The notes: a model not told the origin generated them from the letters alone. A stretch of 64,000 bases of DNA from Microvelia longipes (GCA_018340805.1 JACMZG010000008.1:58805281-58869280), one strand, 5' to 3'; shown: positions 35,200 through 46,587, counted from the first letter of the stretch. Numbers and translations: made by a program.

Positions 35200-35262
35200 A
35201 CAAAAGGCGAAAAATGTAAACAAAGCATAAACCCAGGTTTGTTTATTGTGATTGTTTGGTAA
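35200..35262. repeat. right member of a long-range inverted repeat
   Basis: 'aaaaggcgaaaaatgtaaac' to 'aggtttgtttattgtgat' is the reverse complement of 30590-30650. Confidence 0.55.
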
Positions 35263-35269
35263 TGATAAA

Positions 35270-37060
35270 AATTAATTAAAAAAACAGCATTTAACTTTGA
35301 ATACAGGTAATTTTGTCCTATACCTGGGTAAAAATATTAGTATTGATTAAAACTGTGTAAAACAAAGAAGTTTTTCCAAAGGTCCGATAAAATTTTTATT
35401 GTTTTTAAACATATTGAGCTACAATTTTTTTTACTTGTTATGAAATAATGTATACTTTTTTTAGGAAATTTTCTTGGCTCTCCAACGATATTCATAACTT
35501 ATTTGTATTATTTATACTTCAGGAGTGAAAGCATGTTTTTCAAACCAACTTACGGAACCCAAAAAAAATTGATGACATTTTATTTTGTGGAAGAACGGTA
35601 GAGATCTGACCCCTGGTCAATACCATGTTTTTTGTGGCCCTTGGGGCATAGAATCACCCCATTCATTTTTTTACATATCACCAAACACCCTGTGTACGTA
35701 GTTCATAAAACAGAATTTAATTTGTAAAATCTTACCTTGAGTGATTTGTCATGCTTCAGCCTTGACTTCAGCGCGATGGTTTATTTATTAACTATTGAGG
35801 TTGAAACTTATCCTACAAATCTGAAACAGAAAATAAGTTTTAATTAATTATCCTGCTTTTTATTGTATATCTAATAAATTATACTCATCCCTAAATTTTC
35901 TTTTCTTATCGCCATAAATGTTGGCTTGCGAAGCTGCTCTGTAATTCGCAACACGAAAAAGCTTGAAAATGATTGAATTTTTTATTCTTTAGATTTCATC
36001 AACCGTGATCAGATTCAACAGTTTTGTAATCAAATTGATTAAATAAACTTCAATAATGGACTTAAAATTCTTATAATTTTTTAGCAACCTTATAAATCGC
36101 GATCAGTTGAACGAAAACCTATTTTTTATAACCTTCATATTATCTGATTCCATTAAACATGTAAGTAAAACGTCTTGAATCGTACTCCAACAAATTGAAT
36201 CACTGTAATTATTATTTGGACGCCCATTTCTTGGCCGTATTACTAACAAGAGGAAGTAAATGTTTGTTGTATTTACAAATATAGAGCGTTCATCTTCATT
36301 TTAATTGAAATAAGAACTGTCGAGGTTACAAAATATATTGTTTTTGGACAAATGCTCGTAATTTTGTAATTTTTCTGGTAAACTGAACATTTTTTGTTGT
36401 TAATTTTTAATAATTATAATCTTTTCAGTTTTTGAAATTTGTCAAACATATACCGCTAAAGATAATTAGGGTCGATAAAGTGTGCAATTGATTGATTAAA
36501 TCATCATGATCAGCTTATGAATAAGTGTTATTTTTTTTATAAAAATTTGGTAAACATATAATAATTCCTCTAGCTTTCTTCTGTTGCATGTTTTCGAGCT
36601 GCTTCCTATGCTGCCATTTAAAGTGTTTAAACAGAAAGGTTAACAATGAGCGTAAGTTTCATATTGATGGGGGGGGATACATGAGCGATATGGTGTCCAC
36701 CAAGAACAATTAATCTGAGTTGGGGTTCGCGGGGGGGGGGGGTATGATGTTAGCGTAACCCTATTGTTCCACTCTATGTTTTCCAGATAAAGCTACTTCG
36801 CAGCAAAATGGCCTCCGGAATCCGAACTTTATGGCGGTAATTAGACGCTCTAGCACTGGAATCTCGAAACTTTTTTGTTTGAATACTCTTTAAAGTAGAC
36901 CAAAACAATTGCGTAACACTAATTTTTAAGTGCTTACTGATTTGGATCTAATCGATGGATCTTGACTAAACTCTACACTTAAACGACTCATAGGTCATAT
37001 TGACCACATTATATGTCTTAACAAAATTCTTTCACAAATAACAAAAGGGGATTAGTGTAA
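35270..37060. other. AT-rich intergenic sequence
   Basis: No gene recognised. Poly-G runs at 36670 and 36731. 'aaacaccctgtgta' near 35680 is the kind of end seen in insect Tc1/mariner-like elements, but no partner was found. Confidence 0.5.
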
Positions 37061-37061
37061 A

Positions 37062-37700
37062 AAATCGGGTACGGGGATTCGCTTCGCTCGTCCACTTCGC
37101 CAAATTTATACTGCAACACGCCTTTGGACTCGCTTCGCTCGTCTTCTGATTGTAAATGCATGTGTATCATTCTCGGCGGTCACCCTTACAGCATTGACCA
37201 CGTTCAATGATCTATAATTTTTATGATCCGACAAAAATTATGGATATACTTGTATTGACACGAAAAAAGTAATTTAATAAAAATTGAACTAATGCTGATA
37301 ATGAGTTGAAACTTGGCACATATGTTAGATTTATACATAGACAATCTTATACAATCACTTTATATAATGCGATCTCATCATTTTTCGAGTTTTAATTTTT
37401 TCACAATTTTTACTTTCATTATTGCGGGTTAATGACGTCATAAAAACTGTTTCCGAATAGCACAACTACAGCGGTTGGTTGATTTTTGTAAAAAAATTCA
37501 ACTCTCTAGCATAAATACACTGAGTGCTACGATGATAACAGACACACACACAAACACATACAGACAGGTAACTTTGCGAAAACCACCCAGGAGGCCTTAA
37601 AAACGCCTCATACGGATAATTCCGGTTTCATCCCGGTTTCGGATTTTTTTGCAAACACAATACTTTTCCTATATACCTACGGTATACATGAGGAGAAAAG
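37062..37700 (-). repeat. dispersed repeat family A, copy 4
   Basis: On the minus strand it runs from the head ('cctatatacctacggtatac' at about 37680) to the tail AAAATCGGGTACGGGG (37062). The GACTCGCTTCGCTCGTC and 5S-like blocks are included (37176-37215, diverged). Confidence 0.75.
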
Positions 37701-38071
37701 AAAAGAAAAAAAAATTAGATCCGTAAAGATCGGAATCTAATTGATGGATCTTAACTAAATTTTAAACTTAGACTACTCATGGGTTAGAATGAACATATTT
37801 TATGACACTTCTAAAACTTTTCTTAAAAAACCACAAGGAGATAGTGTAAGGTAAACAAATTTGAGTCTTATATCTCGGAATTACATCGATAGAGCTTGAC
37901 TAAACTTTAAACTTAGAATGAACACTTAGAAAGATTGAGATCTTTTCTAAAATAATTATTGGGGTAAGTGTAAAAATGTTCAAAGCTAATAGATTGAATC
38001 TAAACGATGGCTGTATATTATATATCTATATATTTAGTTAGTTATATTACATCCTAGTTTTAATAATGAAA
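37701..38071. other. AT-rich intergenic sequence
   Basis: The phrase 'taatcgatggatcttgacta' recurs with variation here and at 36950 as a loose repeat. No gene was seen. Confidence 0.45.
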
Positions 38072-38224
38072 GTATTTACCAGTGACGAGCGGTGCTCTCT
38101 TACCGCCATCACGCATGGCAGTCAACTATTCATGTTTTGCAAAACTCGGTAGTATCAAATGATATATGTTTTGCCTACCATGCATGATGGCGGTAAGAGA
38201 GCACCGCTCGTCTCTGGTAAATAC
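38072..38224. repeat. foldback with 47-base arms
   Basis: Left arm GTATTTACCAGTGACGAGCG... (38072-38118) and right arm (38178-38224) are inverted copies with three or four mismatches. The 59-base loop holds 'caactattcatgttttgcaa', which also occurs at 44045-44100, next to the other foldback. Confidence 0.85.
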
Positions 38225-38259
38225 TTCACATTATATTCTTCGGAATTAATTGAAGGTCA

Positions 38260-38446
38260 GAGTGAGATCAGGGCGCTCTGTCGGCGCCCTGATGAGTTAG
38301 ACGTACCGAAACAGAGTGGGACATGACATTATGTCGAGCCATCAATGATGACGAATTTCGACTGATAGAACAGGTTCCAAATGTAGCATTGCATTTTGCT
38401 TGTTACATTTCCTAGGTGTCTCTCGCACAAATATATTGTGTAAATA
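38260..38446 (+). repeat. half of the 43.7-kb foldback element
   Basis: 'ctctgtcggcgccctgatga' to 'ctaggtgtctctcgcacaaa' matches the loop plus right arm of 43709-44051, in the same orientation. Confidence 0.8.
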
Positions 38447-38479
38447 AAAAAGTATTGCGTTTGCAAACATATGTGTCAA

Positions 38480-38620
38480 GTTTCATCTCATTGTCAGCTT
38501 AGTTCCTTTTCTACTTATCCTTATTTATACCGTAGGTATATAGGAAAAGTATTGTTATAACGAAAAATCCGAAACCGGAATTTTTTTTATCCTTTTAGGC
38601 GTTTTTAAGACCTAATACGC
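38480..38620 (+). repeat. family A fragment (head), left of the LINE
   Basis: The head 'ttataccgtaggtatatagg' and the following 'aatccgaaaccgg' block are present, then the similarity stops where LINE-like sequence starts. A family A tail part is found right of the LINE (43300-43460). Confidence 0.55.
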
Positions 38621-38865
38621 ACAATGAGGGAAATAAAAGCGACGCGAGGTTACAAATGTTTACAACCAGTGTTGCTTTTTTATGATTCTATGTACGAAAA
38701 AAGTATTTTTTTGTACCGAAGTTGGCATGGTGGAGAGGAAAGTGGCGCGGTCGGTCTAAACCAATAGAATTCTTTCCCTCCCACATTTTTAGAGCGCTGT
38801 CAATTGACTTTAGCGCGTGTGTTATATTATAATGAAGTTAAAATTTGTTAAAAGTATATTCCTTT

Positions 38866-38896
38866 ACCTCACCATAACCTCAGGTTATGGTGAGGT
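38866..38896. repeat. 15-bp perfect inverted repeat in the LINE 5' region
   Basis: ACCTCACCATAACCT, one C, then its exact reverse complement. It could be a structured element of the 5' UTR. Confidence 0.8.
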
Positions 38897-39214
38897 TATA
38901 CTGACGACGGTTGACAAAATTTGTGTGCGTTCGATTTTAATGTTTATTTCCGATATTTAGCAATAAATTGTGCATTTTAAAAATCGATAATTACTTAAAA
39001 TTAGAAATAATAAGTGCGAAATTAAAAATATTGCGAAATAATAAATAAAAATTCCCGAAAACGTAATGCGGGTATAACCTACAGAAGGTTACGGTAAAAA
39101 CAAAACAAAAAACGTGAAATAATCATTAAAAAAATTGTGAAAAGTGCAATATCTAATATAAAAAGTGCCAAAAAACACATTTAAACAAATATAGTTACAA
39201 GAAAACAAGAAATA

Positions 39215-40108
39215 ATGGCATCAATTGAAGAAATTCGCGAGCTTTTGAAAGAAGAGATCGGACATATCAACAGAAGATTGGACAATTTAGAACAAAAATT
39301 TAACTTAGATGCAATAAAAAGTGAAATACAAATAATAAAAAGAAGTGAAGAGAATAGAAGGAAAACAGATAGAATGCGAAATATAGTAATTGAAGGCCTC
39401 GGAGAATGGAAATCTTTAAAGGACACCGAAAACAAAGTATTCGACCTAATACGAAAAAATCTGCAGATAAACTGCCAAGATAACGACATAGACTTTATAA
39501 GGAACTTACGAAAAGCTACAAAATATCAGAATGCGCACGGAAATCTAGAAGAAGGTAGAAAACAAGAAGTTGATGTAGATAAAAGCGATCTAGATGTACC
39601 AGATCAAGGAATGATTGTTGTAGGTTTTACAAATTTTAGAAAGAGATGTGAAATTTTAAGAAATAGGAAAAAGCTTATGAACACAAATGTTAGGTTGTTT
39701 GAAGATCTCGATTTCACAACAAGAAACAAAATAAAACAGTTAATGCCAGTCCTTAGACGTGCCAGGTCTGAAGGAAAGTTCGCCGCAATAGTAAACGACA
39801 AACTACAAATAGATGATGAACATTATGAAGTAAACATGAATGGTCATATTACAATAAGTCAAAGCAAAAGGAGATTAAGAACAAACCACAATACAAACAA
39901 TGAAACCACTATAAGACAAAAAAGAAATTTAAATAATTCCCAAGAAGAAACTGAAGAACAAAAGAGCCCAGTTATGCAAAAACCAAAAAGGAAAAACAGT
40001 GGAACGGGAGTGAGTACAGGTCAAACAAATTTACTGTCAAACTATATACAAATTAAATCAAATGAATCTGCCAACTCAGTACCAAACAAAAAAGTAACCG
40101 ATAAATAG
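39215..40108 (+). CDS. LINE ORF1 protein (297 residues)
   Basis: The intact ORF starts MASIEEIRELLKEEIGHINR. Residues 1-55 have a heptad-like coiled-coil pattern (DNLEQKF). Residues about 58-190 resemble the RNA-binding middle domain of L1-type ORF1 proteins (RNIVIEGLGEW, CQDNDIDFIRNLRK, VGFTNFRKRCEILR, LFEDLDFTTRNKIKQLMPVL). The C-terminus is Asn/Lys/Gln-rich and basic. It likely trimerises and binds the element's RNA (known of the class). The domain order matches the relic at 24084-24915. It ends in TAG at 40106, and ORF2 continues in the same frame directly after. Confidence 0.85.
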   Translation: MASIEEIRELLKEEIGHINRRLDNLEQKFNLDAIKSEIQIIKRSEENRRKTDRMRNIVIEGLGEWKSLKDTENKVFDLIRKNLQINCQDNDIDFIRNLRKATKYQNAHGNLEEGRKQEVDVDKSDLDVPDQGMIVVGFTNFRKRCEILRNRKKLMNTNVRLFEDLDFTTRNKIKQLMPVLRRARSEGKFAAIVNDKLQIDDEHYEVNMNGHITISQSKRRLRTNHNTNNETTIRQKRNLNNSQEETEEQKSPVMQKPKRKNSGTGVSTGQTNLLSNYIQIKSNESANSVPNKKVTDK

Positions 40109-40114
40109 CAATCA
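40106..40114 (+). promoter_or_regulatory. candidate stop-readthrough site UAG-CAA-UCA between ORF1 and ORF2
   Basis: The ORF1 stop TAG is followed by CAA TCA and then an open frame leading into the endonuclease start (EKLNFILHTYNCRSLRSHNR). ORF1 and ORF2 share the frame. CAAUCA fits the CARYYA context known from leaky UAG codons in plant-virus readthrough. No other start signal for ORF2 is obvious; the first in-frame ATG (40193) lies inside the endonuclease domain. Confidence 0.5.
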
Positions 40115-42944
40115 GCCAAGGTTGAGAAGCTAAATTTCATTCTTCATACGTATAACTGTAGGTCTCTACGCAGCCATAACAGAGTAAATCAAATGATAGA
40201 AGAGTTAAAGCTTATAACATGGAACATTGTTGGAGTCAGTGAAGTTAGAAGAGATGGAGAAGGATTAATAACTCTATCTGATAATATTGACCTATATTAT
40301 AATGGCAACGGGCATAATGGAGGCACAGGGTTCTTCATTAACAACAATTTTAACCTAAATATACAATCATACAAAAGCCACACTCACCGTATATCTAAGC
40401 TGATTTTAAAAGGGAAAACCAAAAATAAAAATTATTCAAATATATGCTCCAACAGCACAAGCGGAAGACACAGAAATTGAGGACTTCTACGATAATCTTC
40501 AGCAAGCTTTAGATGAAGATAGAAACTGTAAGTTTACATTTATCCTGGGAGATTTCAATGCCAAAGTGGGAAAAGGGCAAGACTGCGATACAATAGGGCC
40601 ATATGGACTCGGAACTAGAAATGAAAGAGGACAAACATTAATAAACTTTGTCGAAAGAAATAAAATGTATGTAATGAATACATTCTTCAATAAAAATGAT
40701 GAAGAAAAATGGACTTGGCAGAGCCCAGATGGCCAAAGTAAAAATCAGATAGATTATATAATTTCAAACTCAAAACTTATATTTACAAATGTTGAAGTAG
40801 AAGTGCAAAGATTAACAATCGGAAGTGATCACCGTGCAGTGAAAGGAGTATTAAATCTACCAAAAAAGAATAAAAAGAAAAAAAAAGAAAAAACAAGTAT
40901 AAAGAATGTAAAACAAATCTCAAACCAAAGCAACGAATATCAAAACAGCTTAAAAAGCAAATTAGTCAGTTTAACACCTGACATAGACATAAATAAAAAA
41001 GAGCAAAAATTACTAATTCTATAAAAGAAACAACAACAGAAATTTTAAAACAAATAACACCAAACAACGAACAAAGAAATTTACCTAAAGAGATTCTAAA
41101 GCTAATGAGGAAAAGAAGAAAATTGAAAAGAAACATACCATTGAAAAAATTGAATATGCTGAAATCTCAAAATAATAAGAAAACAAATTGATTTATGGAG
41201 CACAGAAAAGAAATTAAAAGAATTAGAAACAGCAATAATAGAAGGGACAAGCATCCGAAAATACTGGCAAAAACAACAAACTGGTAAACATCAAATAATG
41301 GCAATAAAAGATAGTCAAGGAAATATTGAAAAAGATATGGTTAAAATAGCTCATATAATTGCAGAATATTTCAGAAATCTGTACAGTACTGACAAATTAG
41401 AAACAAATAAAGAATGTACTCCGCATTACTCGAAAGATAGCTGGAATAATGAAAAAGTGGAACCAATCATGAAAAGTGAAATTGAAACAGCAATCAAACA
41501 GTTAAAAAATGGAAAGTCACCAGGACCAGACGAAGTCACCAATGAAGAAATTAAAGCAGGTGGAGAAATTCTAGTCAATATATTTCTTGAGTTGTTTAAT
41601 GGATGTCTTACGAAGAAAGAAGTGCCTAGAAACTGGCTATCTGCAAATTTACTTTTAATATACAAAAAAGGCGATAAGCTCAACTTAGACAACTATAGAC
41701 CAATAAGTCTGCTATCATGCACTTACAAAGTTTTTATGAAAATCATAACCAACAGGATCTCAAATAAAATTGAACAACAACTGAGCGTAAACCAAACAGG
41801 CTTCAGATCAAATTTCTCAACCATAGACAATATATTCACAATAAAACATTTAATAAATAAAGCTCAATACTACCAATTCCCAGTTATCATAATATATATA
41901 GACTATAAAAAAGCCTTTGATTCTGTGTTTATTGAAGAGGTTATTAACTCTCTTAAAGAAGTTGGGATAGAAGAAACATATGGTAAAATTTTTAAATACA
42001 TATACAGTGGTTTAACATCAAACTATAAGATCAAAACAGTAATAGAGAAAATAGAAATTAAACGCGGAATTAGACAGGGTGATGTTCCTTCAGCCAAAAT
42101 CTTCACAAACTTATTAGAAAAGGCTGACAGAAAGCTTAATTGGAAAAATAAAGGGATCAGCATAAACGGAAGAATGCTAAGTCGACTAGCCTTTGCAGAC
42201 GACCAGACAATCATAGCACCTAACATGGTAGAAGCAAGGGAAATGCTGAACGAACTAAAAAGAGAAGCTGCTAAGGTTGGTCTAGAAATAAATTTCAATA
42301 AAACAAAAATGATGTGTGTAAATGCTGAAAAAGAACTTCTGGAAATTGAAGGTAATGTAATAGAAAATGTAGAAAACTTTATTTACTTAGGTCACCTTAT
42401 TAATACAAAAAGCGAAGAAAAAGAAATAGATAGAAGAATAGCTATAGCATGGAGCGCATTTCACAAATACAGCCATCTATTCAGGTCTAAAGTGCATATC
42501 AGCAAGAAGACTAAACTGTGGAAATCTTGCATACTTCCTGTGCTGATCTATGCCTGCGAAACCTGGACTTTATCTAAAAAATCCATAAATAAAATAAGAA
42601 TATGTCAAAGAAGCATGGAGAGAAGAATGATAGGAATCTCAAGAAAAGATAAGAAAAGCAATGCATGGATTAGAGCAGAAACAGGATTAGAAGATATAGC
42701 AGCTACAATTATAAGAAAAAAGTGGAACTGGACGGGTCACATACTTAGAGATGAAAGATGGAGCAAAACCTTAATGCAATGGTACCCTATAGACAAAACA
42801 AGAAAAGTAGGAAGGCCACCATATAGTTGGGACCATGAAATGTCGGTTTGCTGTGGAGGAAACGCATGGCAAAGAATGGCATGGTATAGAAAAGAGTGGT
42901 ATAGAATGAGAGATATATACATTAGTGAATGGTTACATAAATAG
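40109..42944 (+). pseudogene. LINE ORF2: endonuclease and reverse transcriptase, broken by three frameshifts
   Basis: Endonuclease: LHTYNCRSLRSHNR, LITWNIVGVSEVRRDGEG, then FILGDFNAKVGKG and IGSDHRAVKG (catalytic Asp/His region). Reverse transcriptase in the last open stretch (41298-42944, 548 residues): SPGPDEVTNEEI, NYRPISLLS, IIYIDYKKAFDS (first Asp), GIRQGDVPSAKIF and LAFADDQTII (FADD catalytic pair, about residues 299-302 of this stretch). The C-terminus has WTGHILRDERW and VGRPPYSW. One-base shifts near 40412, 41005 and 41140 lie in or beside A or G runs. Otherwise all motifs are intact, so the copy is recent or the breaks are sequencing errors. Confidence 0.85.
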
Positions 42945-43299
42945 AGTATCACAATAAAGACTAAACTCAAGATTAAAAATATGCTTTCTCTGAAATGCTT
43001 TTCCTCGACAGAAGAAAATAATCTTTAATAAAATAAACAAAATAATGATAAGATAATTAAATGGAAATAATAAGAAAAGAAAAAATAATTAAATAAAATA
43101 ATAATAATAATTAATTACAATTAGTTAAGATTGTTTAGGAAGAAATCTATAATTTCAAATTAGAAGATAAATTTTAATTTAAAAAAAAAAAAAGTCTGAT
43201 AACCTGCTTAACCTCAGGGAATCCAGATGGACGCCTCGGCAAATGCCGAATTGCCAAAATGGCATAAAAAGGCTTACTTACTTACTTACTATATTCCTT

Positions 43300-43460
43300 T
43301 ATGTAAGCAATAAGTATACTAAGTTTCGTTTTAATACGGCAAGTATTTATTTATTTACATACTTGAGGTTTTGTTGGGATATTAAAGTTAATTGCATCAA
43401 GCAAGATCAGTGCCTGGATAGATAACCTCTGGGAATAAATAGAATGTATTAAAAAAGAGT
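43300..43460 (+). repeat. family A fragment (tail half), right of the LINE
   Basis: 'aagtttcgttttaatacggc' and the 5S-like 'aagatcagtgcctggataga..ctgggaa' (about 43393-43437) belong to family A. The LINE may have inserted into one family A copy. Confidence 0.5.
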
Positions 43461-43479
43461 CCGAAGATTGATTTAGTTG

Positions 43480-43700
43480 TAGTGATAGTGATAGTAATAT
43501 GGGGGGAGCGGTAGTAACTACTAGGCAAGTAGGCCACGTTGTTGGGCCCTTTTTGCCAGCTCCCTAAGATAGTGTTCTACTCCTTTTAATTTCAAGTGTA
43601 GGTATATTTAATCTAATCTAGACAGAAGAGCCGTGAATTTCTATGGTTCCTCTCACGCTTTTTCAAACAATCATACATATTTTCACTGACTCTTATAGTC
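43480..43700. repeat. dispersed repeat family D, copy 2
   Basis: 'gtgatagtaatat..' to 'gttgttgggccctttttgcc' and on resembles 3560-3870. Confidence 0.45.
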
Positions 43701-43708
43701 TAGTGAAA

Positions 43709-44051
43709 ACAATATAATTGTGCGAGAGACACCTAGGAAATGTAGCAAGCAAAATGCAATGCTACATCTGGGAACTGTTCCATCATTCGACATTCGTCAT
43801 ACTTGATGGCTCGACTTAATGTCATGTCCCACTCTGTTTCGTTACGTCAAAGTCATTCTCTGTTCGTTAAGCCTGAACTCATTCAGGCTCTGTCGGCGCC
43901 CTGATGAGTTAGACGTAGCGAAACAGAGTGGGACATGACATTAAGTCGAGCCATCAAGTATGACGAATGTCGAATGATGGAACAGTTCCCAGATGTAGCA
44001 TTGCATTTTGCTTGCTACATTTCCTAGGTGTCTCTCGCACAATTATATTGT
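43709..44051. repeat. foldback element with about 140-base arms
   Basis: The left arm (43709-43850) runs from ACAATATAATTGTGCGAGAG to 'gtttcgttacgtc'; the right arm (43911-44051) is its near-perfect inverse. The 60-base loop includes 'gtcggcgccctgatgagtta'. The following 50 bases (44045-44100) equal the loop of the foldback at 38072-38224. Confidence 0.9.
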
Positions 44052-44109
44052 GTCAACTATTCATGTTTTGCAAAACTCGGTAGTATCAAATGATATATGA
44101 CTAGTGAAA

Positions 44110-45300
44110 ACTAGGAACAACACGTGCTCTCACTGTTAAACCAAACCTCCACACACTTTAAACCACAAGGCAGAAACATTAACAGTATTATAATTGAATC
44201 TACAATGAGGGTCCTAAATTTTGCCCATACCCAGTTTCATTTAGGGTATTTAGGCGTTACACAGACAGTCAAGTTTCATTTTATGACGATTAATATATGG
44301 TTTTTGTTGAATCACAAATGTTAAGCAATTTTTTTACTACAATATAAATTTGGCATTTACGTATTGTGTAGACCAGCAAGTCTAAAGTGATGAGAATGAC
44401 GGATCGGATATAGCGAGTTTAGATAATCAAAATCTTCCACTTGAGAATTTCTGTGATAAATTATAACCTATTTATTGCCAAATCCTTTTTATAGTGTTAA
44501 TGAATTTTTGTCTTTTAAAATTGATATTCTTTACTTATACTATCTTTTTAACGTATTAAAGTATAATATTAATTTTATGCGATACATGCCTCTTTTTTAA
44601 GTCTTTAACATTTTTTTTACTAATGTAATTTTTATGGAGTTTTAAGTTTTGTGATGTACGCATGTCTCATGTTTTGCTGTGTCTTGCTTTATTCTGTATT
44701 TTTAACTGTTTAGTCTTCAAGCTTTTTTTAAACGCGATTATGCCTAATTTTACTCTTTTGTACTTGCTTTTAAAATAAAATGATTTATTTATTTATTTAA
44801 GGAAAGGTTCCGAGGTTTTTGTACTCAATTTGTTTATATCATTTGACAAAGTTAATATAAAATCAAAATAAATAGATGGAACAAACATTTATTGAGTCGT
44901 GATAGAAGATAAAAGGAAATAGAAACTCGTTACTTTCAAAGCTTAATGAGTTTGCTTTCGTATACAATGAACAAAGACCAACCAAAAATATCGGGATACA
45001 ATTTGGTAAAGGCACAAAATAGTCCAAGCATATAGGTTTGGGGAAAAAATTAGAAATTTACAATGTTGAGGATCTGCAAACGGAACAAAAAGGATTCCCA
45101 GGCATAGAACGTGTAGTAGTTAAATATTTACTCGTTAGCAAGGTAAATTCGAAGCAAGATATCCGTGTAAATAGGTGGTTTTCTACATCGAGTTTTATAC
45201 AACCGACAGTCAGAAACCTTTTTTCCTTGTCATTATCCGTTAAGTTTACTCCACTTTGTTGAATACACTCACACAACTGCAAAACGAGTACTTTAGGACA
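44110..45300. other. intergenic sequence
   Basis: AT-rich, no recognised gene. An (ATTT)n run is at 44785-44800. Confidence 0.45.
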
Positions 45301-45306
45301 ATTTAC

Positions 45307-45391
45307 TTTCTTTAGTATGAGGAGTGGAAGGATGGTTACCACGGCGATGTTAACTACCACCATGTCTCTAAGGTATCTTCTTCTAGTATCT
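45307..45391 (-). CDS. candidate exon with a membrane segment, unknown gene
   Basis: Between acceptor GATGTTTACAG and donor GTAAAT, 28 in-frame codons read TRRRYLRDMVVVNIAVVTIL and PLLILKK, a basic stretch followed by a hydrophobic segment long enough to span a membrane. The stretch is more GC-rich than its flanks. The frame stays open to 45058 if the donor is not used. I do not recognise a family, and it may be chance. Confidence 0.22.
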
Positions 45392-45760
45392 CTGTAAACA
45401 TCATTATATTGTTAAGAAAACCTCCTTCTACCTACTTACTACATTACATTCAACCTCCAAGTCTTTCCCTTATACCACTCTTATACCGGTAAATTATATT
45501 CAGTATAATACAAACAAACATACTTTTGTATACAGCACTCGTATTCATAATGCCTAAGTACATGAGTACAAAATCAAGCAAGTAAATTAAATCATACTTT
45601 ATCCTGACATTTTTTCATAATTAAATTCATTAAAAGAAAACACCATTTAAGCGACAAGAGAGTACCGTGTAGCTTTTCCAACTTAAAAGGCCATAAAAGA
45701 TATCTATTGCTTTTAAAGTTGAAACAAGTAAAAGCCCATGTGTGTACTAGAATTATTTTT

Positions 45761-45767
<7 letters not shown>

Positions 45768-45847
<80 letters not shown>

Positions 45848-45870
45848 GTATGATGTATGTATGATGTATG
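45768..45870. repeat. (TA)n microsatellite followed by (GTAT)n
   Basis: About 67 bases of TA, then about 36 bases of GTAT/GATG variants. Confidence 0.97.
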
Positions 45871-46448
45871 TATGTGTGTACAAGATCTACTTTTTCGTAT
45901 GGCTAACGATAACTCTCGAAGGCTTTTTAAATCGAAATGAAACTTTGGAAATCGCGAGATGTTGGAGAGGTTACGAAGCCTGTTACTGTACTATATAATG
46001 GTAATACTAAATATTTATATTATCATTCGACAAAATACCTAATTGTACAGGCGTTGTTTTCCAAAAAAAAAGTCGATCCATTTATTAATCTTATTAATTT
46101 GATCTATTGATTTCGTAACCTCACAGTAAGTTGAGGTACTGTGTAACCACGTACAGTTAATAGTATCTGTACTAGTTAATAGTAAGTGGCAATAGCAATA
46201 TTAGTTCAGGTCCGTACAATCAAGTGTATAAAATTAATGAGCACGTTGGTAACAATTTAAAAACACCTTCCATATTTTTTATCATGAAGGTACTTCTCTT
46301 GATTCTGCTGCATCTTGATGCGCTGCAAGAATTATTTCTACCTCTTTTGAGAACAATATTTAAGGTTATAAAATCATTTTTTTATCTAAACCTCGTGACT
46401 CGTATAGAATGTATTGTCTTTGCTTATTTAAAAAAGGAGCAATAAAAA
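45871..46448. other. intergenic sequence
   Basis: No feature recognised. Short ORFs here have no known motifs. Confidence 0.45.
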
Positions 46449-46580
46449 GTAAAAAAAAGATCGGGTAGGACGGGGTACCTTGGAACTTTTCCTCACCACA
46501 TCGGATTCGCTTAGCTCATCCTCATTACTTCAGATACGCTACGCTCGTCCTTAGAATATTCAAATTCCCAAATATACTGA
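46449..46580 (-). repeat. family A tail fragment
   Basis: AAAAGATCGGGTAGGACGGG then 'cttttcctcaccacatcgga' and GCTACGCTCGTCC: the tail of family A on the minus strand. Confidence 0.65.
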
Positions 46581-46587
46581 ATCAATA

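Larger units (their letters stand above)
38620..43290 (+). mobile_element. non-LTR retrotransposon (LINE), nearly complete, two ORFs
   Basis: About 4.7 kb: a 5' region with a small hairpin (ACCTCACCATAACCT/complement, 38866-38896), ORF1 (39215-40108), ORF2 with apurinic endonuclease and reverse transcriptase (40109-42944), and a 3' UTR ending in a tetranucleotide tail (TTAC)n after 'gccaaaatggcataaaaagg'. The C-terminal TGHILRDERW and GRPPYSWD motifs resemble RTE-type and similar elements, but an ORF1 of this size is not typical of classical RTE, so I leave the clade open. The 5' border and target-site duplication are not defined. Confidence 0.85.

Noticed and set aside
40193..40480. Independent 95-residue protein starting at 40193
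   Set aside because: The endonuclease frame is open upstream to the ORF1 stop and the conserved start motif lies before this ATG.
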